A stretch of 64,000 nucleotides of DNA from NCBI RefSeq assembly GCF_017916475.1, contig NZ_JAFMTB010000001.1, forward strand, positions 186,001 to 250,000, in the 5' to 3' direction. Below, one piece after another: positions 61,455 to 64,000 of this stretch; positions within the stretch are counted from its first letter, which is position 1; the number at the start of each line of letters is the position of its first letter. Position numbers and translations under genes: made by a program. The stretch comes from Patulibacter sp. SYSU D01012. GTDB taxonomy: Bacteria; Actinomycetota; Thermoleophilia; Solirubrobacterales; Solirubrobacteraceae. The notes under the pieces were generated by a model. That model saw nothing but the letters and a program-made list of their open reading frames with translations, did no database searches and was not told where the DNA came from.

Positions 61455-61720
61455 CCTACGGCGCCGGAAGCGCCGGCCGGCGGTCCCAGTCTCGTCGGTG
61501 TCCCAGGAGCGTCGCCACCCAGCGCGTCGCCCCGTCCAACGCATCAAGGGAGAGATCCAATGCTCAAGAAGTCTCGTACTCTCGCGGTCGCCGTCGGCAC
61601 CGCGGCGCTCATGGCGACCGGCGCTTCGGCGGCCTCGGCCACGACGCTCAGCAACGCGAGCGGCCCGCTGGCCAACGGCAGCGTCGTCAGCGGCCCGCTG
61701 GCGACGGCGGCCACGCTCAC
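61455..61720 (+). repeat. Direct duplication, copy 1 (leader and signal peptide of B1)
   Basis: Near-identical to 62246-62511 at a 791-base offset. About 130 bases spanning the ribosome-binding site and the whole signal-peptide coding region are identical; differences increase into the mature part. Confidence 0.9.
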
Positions 61721-62159
61721 GACGCCGATCGGCAACGCGAGCTGCACCACCGGTTCGCTGGGCGGCACGGTGTCGGGCAACGGCGCGGCCGCGGTGGGCT
61801 TCACGTCCCCGACGTTCACGCTCGGATCCTGCACGGACACGATCGCACCGTTCAACATCAACAGCGCGTCGCTGTCCTCCGTCGCGTCGTCCACGATCAC
61901 GGCCGGATCGGGCGGCGGCACGCTGAACATCACGAGCGCCGTCATCCGGGTCAACGTGACCGCGGGCGGCCTGCCGGGCGTGTGCAACTTCACCGCGAAC
62001 ACGGCCTCGGGCATCGCCGTCAACGCCGACAACTCGATCCGGTTCACGAACGTGTCCGTGAACGCCGCGTCGGGCGTCTGCAGCCAGGCGGCGCCGTCGA
62101 CGTTCTCGGCGACGTTCCGCCCGATGACGAGCGGTGGTAGCGCGGTCACCGTCAACTAG
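61560..62159 (+). CDS. Small secreted protein B1, function unknown
   Basis: 199-residue exported protein. The signal peptide (about 1-28) is 'MLKKSRTLAVAVGTAALMAT' followed by a further Ala/Ser stretch. The mature part is Ser/Thr/Gly/Asn-rich and beta-predicted, with four cysteines ('ASCTT', 'GSCTD', 'GVCNF', 'GVCSQ') conserved in paralogue B2. No known domain recognised. GGGAG lies 7 bases before the ATG. It has a canonical promoter and its own terminator, pointing to a highly expressed surface or secreted protein. Confidence 0.85.
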   Translation: MLKKSRTLAVAVGTAALMATGASAASATTLSNASGPLANGSVVSGPLATAATLTTPIGNASCTTGSLGGTVSGNGAAAVGFTSPTFTLGSCTDTIAPFNINSASLSSVASSTITAGSGGGTLNITSAVIRVNVTAGGLPGVCNFTANTASGIAVNADNSIRFTNVSVNAASGVCSQAAPSTFSATFRPMTSGGSAVTVN

Positions 62160-62211
62160 CGCGTCGCCCGTGGTCGCAGTCTCGGCCAATGGGCGGCCAA
62201 GTAGGACCGGG

Positions 62212-62231
62212 AGCGCCGCTCACGCGGCGCT
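62212..62231 (+). terminator. Terminator between B1 and B2
   Basis: 8-bp stem AGCGCCGC/GCGGCGCT, loop TCAC, followed by TCTTC. Confidence 0.75.
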
Positions 62232-62245
62232 TCTTCGTGTGTGCA

Positions 62246-62511
62246 CCTACGGCGTAGGAAACGCCGGCCGGCGGTCCCAGTCTCGTCGGTGTCCCGGGAG
62301 AGTCGCCACCCAGCGCGTCGCTCTGTCCAACGCATCAAGGGAGAGATCCAATGCTCAAGAAGTCTCGTACTCTCGCGGTCGCCGTCGGCACCGCGGCGCT
62401 CATGGCGACCGGCGCTTCGGCGGCCTCGGCCACGACGCTCAGCAACGCGCGTGGCCCGCTGGCCAACGGCAGCGTCGTCAGTGGCCCGCTGGCGTCCGCG
62501 GCCACGCTGAC
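62246..62511 (+). repeat. Direct duplication, copy 2 (leader and signal peptide of B2)
   Basis: Partner of 61455-61720. Similarity begins just after the B1 -10 box, so the copy includes the transcribed leader but not the TTGACA promoter. Confidence 0.9.
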
Positions 62512-62953
62512 GACGTCCGTCGGCAACATCAGCTGTTCCGCAGGTTCTCTTGGCGCCACCGTGTCGGGCAACGGGGCAGCGTCCGTCGGCCTGACGTCGC
62601 CGAGCTTCACCCTTGGAACTTGCACCGACTGGATCGCGCCGTTCAACTTCACCGGATTCAGCCTCACCTCCGTCGCGTCCTCCACCGTCACGGCGGGGTC
62701 GGGCGGGGGCACGCTGAACGTCACCACCGCAACCATCAAGGTCCGCCTGACTTCCGGTGGCCTGCCGGGATCCTGCAGCATGGTCGCGAACACGGTCACC
62801 GGCGTCGCGGCGAACGCGGACAGTTCGGTCACGTTCACCAACGTTCCAGTCAGCAGCGCGCAGGGAATCTGCGGGCAGTTTCTGCCGATGACGCTCTCGG
62901 CCAAGTTTCGCCCGATGACGAGCGAGGGCAGCAACGTCACGCTCGGCCTTTAG
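62351..62953 (+). CDS. Small secreted protein B2, paralogue of B1
   Basis: 200-residue exported protein with the same signal peptide as B1 and a mature domain I judge by eye to be about two-thirds identical. The four cysteines and the 'ASSTVTAGSGGGTLNVT' core are kept; both end with a 'KFRPMTS'/'TFRPMTS' motif. No TTGACA promoter was copied, so it may depend on read-through past the B1 terminator or on an unseen promoter. Function unknown. Confidence 0.85.
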   Translation: MLKKSRTLAVAVGTAALMATGASAASATTLSNARGPLANGSVVSGPLASAATLTTSVGNISCSAGSLGATVSGNGAASVGLTSPSFTLGTCTDWIAPFNFTGFSLTSVASSTVTAGSGGGTLNVTTATIKVRLTSGGLPGSCSMVANTVTGVAANADSSVTFTNVPVSSAQGICGQFLPMTLSAKFRPMTSEGSNVTLGL

Positions 62954-62996
62954 CGCGTCGCAAGCGCTAACCGTGACGCGGAGGACGGAAGGGAAG

Positions 62997-63019
62997 GCGA
63001 GCGGCCGCGAGCCGCTCGC
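62997..63019 (+). terminator. Terminator-like hairpin after B2
   Basis: 9-bp stem GCGAGCGGC/GCCGCTCGC with a 5-base loop. Confidence 0.7.
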
Positions 63020-63154
63020 GCGGCCCCGCAACGGGATACTGGCCAAACGTCGTATGCGATCAACCGCACACACGGCGTACATCTCTGTAGTTTGTCCGCG
63101 CCGGTGCACAGTCGTGCTCGGTGCGTCCCGTTTCTGCTCCCGCAAGGAGATCCG

Positions 63155-64000
63155 ATGTTCCCGTCCCGCTCACGCCGCGCCCGCGGCCTCATCGTGACCG
63201 CCGCCACTGCGGGCTTGCTCGCTGCCGGTGCGTCGGCCGCGTCGGCCGCCCCGACCGGCATCTACGCCGACTTCGCCAACTGTCCGACCGACAACCCCGA
63301 TGTCGCGTCCTGCCTGGTCAGCGACACCACGAGCGGGTCGATCAAGCTCGGCAACCAGGACGTGCCGATCACCAAGCGCATCCGCCTGCAGGGCGGAGTG
63401 ACGGTGAACCCCGACACGTTCGAGACCGGGTTCGTCAACGCCAAGAACGGCGCAACGCTCTCCCGGACCGCGCTGAAGGTGCCGGGTGGCCTCACCGGCC
63501 TCATCACGCCGGCCCCGAGCTGGTCGCGGCCCCTGCGTTCGCTCTTCTACGCCGCGGTGAACTCGGTCAACGACGTGACCGCGACGGCCGAGCTCGTCGG
63601 GCCGGTGCAGTTCAGCTTCGGCAACCTGCTCAACGGCGAGGGCACCGCGATCGAGCTCCCCCTGCGGGTCAAGCTCGACAACCCGTTCCTCGGGGATCGC
63701 TGCTACATCGGGTCGTCGTCCTCCCCGGTCCGACTGCGCCTCACCAACGGCACGACCGCACCGCCCGCCGGCGTCACCCCGATCTCCGGCACGCCCGGCG
63801 AGTTGGGCGCCGTCGAGGACATCACCACGCTCACCGGGCAGTCCCTCGTGGACAACACGTTCTCTGCTCCGAAGGCCAGCGGCTGCGGCGGACTCTTCTC
63901 GCTCGTGGTCAACCCGATCGTCGACCTGAAGATCGGCCTGCCCGCGAAGCCCGGCGCCAGCGTGGCCCGCCTCAACGGCGACGCCAAGTTGGCGCCCGCC
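63155..64000 (+). CDS. Secreted protein A2, paralogue of A1 (3' end outside window)
   Basis: 282 codons are visible without a stop, close to the full length of A1. The signal peptide (about 1-32, ending A-S-A-A) and the four cysteines ('FANCPT', 'ASCLVS', 'DRCYIG', 'SGCGG') match A1, as do 'SIKLGNQ', 'DTFETGFVNA' and 'SPVRLRLTNGTT'. The ATG has AAGGAG 5 bases upstream. A possible -10 (TAGTTT, 63088-63093) precedes it. Function unknown. Confidence 0.85.
   Translation, partial: MFPSRSRRARGLIVTAATAGLLAAGASAASAAPTGIYADFANCPTDNPDVASCLVSDTTSGSIKLGNQDVPITKRIRLQGGVTVNPDTFETGFVNAKNGATLSRTALKVPGGLTGLITPAPSWSRPLRSLFYAAVNSVNDVTATAELVGPVQFSFGNLLNGEGTAIELPLRVKLDNPFLGDRCYIGSSSSPVRLRLTNGTTAPPAGVTPISGTPGELGAVEDITTLTGQSLVDNTFSAPKASGCGGLFSLVVNPIVDLKIGLPAKPGASVARLNGDAKLAPA

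Overview
This window looks like the origin-proximal part of a chromosome from a very GC-rich, Gram-positive-type actinobacterium. A member of the Thermoleophilia (Solirubrobacterales/Patulibacter-like) is my best guess, but that is an inference from gene content and style, not from any search. Evidence includes the gene order gyrA-gyrB-DUF721-recF-dnaN-dnaA / rpmH-rnpA-yidD-yidC-khpB-rsmG-parA-parB, three perfect parS sites, a PASTA-kinase/FHA/PP2C/FtsW/PBP cell-wall operon, GTG and TTG starts with 4-base GTGA stop/start overlaps, and almost exclusive G/C at third codon positions.

Layout. 1-10.5 kb: the tail of a protein with a discoidin-like domain, then a minus-strand operon transcribed kinase-fhaA-fhaB-pstP-ftsW-pbpA-pknB-ddl (phosphorylation control of peptidoglycan synthesis). 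10.7-13.3 kb: plus-strand membrane protein, DUF4446 protein and HNH endonuclease. 13.4-13.7 kb: an unannotated minus-strand transcription unit with a very strong anti-SD match, a 17-codon micro-ORF and two strong hairpins. 13.9-23.5 kb: the minus-strand replication block gyrA, gyrB, DUF721, recF, dnaN, dnaA. 23.8-30.9 kb: the plus-strand block rpmH to parB, interrupted by a gene-free 2.4 kb parS region. 31.0 kb: tRNA-Ile(GAT). 31.3-42.6 kb: a large secreted Gly-rich/Ig-like protein, a DUF151 nuclease, a second divergent Ddl-like ATP-grasp protein with a PLP aminotransferase, a DUF4126-like membrane protein, a phosphodiesterase, GtrA and a GT87-like membrane protein. 42.8-46.5 kb: YmdB-like phosphoesterase, a TPR-like protein and an ABC exporter. 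46.5-47.5 kb: a 53-base perfect hairpin and an 11-copy, 60-bp tandem repeat.

47.5-58.8 kb is a bioenergetic block: hemB, a fused siroheme-decarboxylase-type protein, hemL, a short prenyl-synthase-like protein, a b6f-type menaquinol oxidase (Rieske, cytochrome b, subunit IV fused to cytochrome c), a polyprenyl diphosphate synthase (quinone side chain) and tatA-tatC. These fit together as heme supply, heme and FeS redox complex, quinone tail synthesis and Tat export, the route Rieske proteins often use. 58.9 kb: tRNA-Lys(CTT) and a Crp/Fnr regulator. 60.3-64.0 kb: four secreted proteins in an A-B-B-A arrangement, two paralogous pairs with strong promoters and individual terminators; the last runs off the window.

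Intergenic regions carry a recurring TANNNT -10 box. In several genes it sits 6-7 bases before the start codon, which predicts leaderless mRNAs. No phage, insertion sequence or CRISPR array was seen. The least explained parts are the RNA-like unit downstream of gyrA, the parS desert, the repeat and hairpin intergenic elements, and the A-B-B-A secreted cluster.
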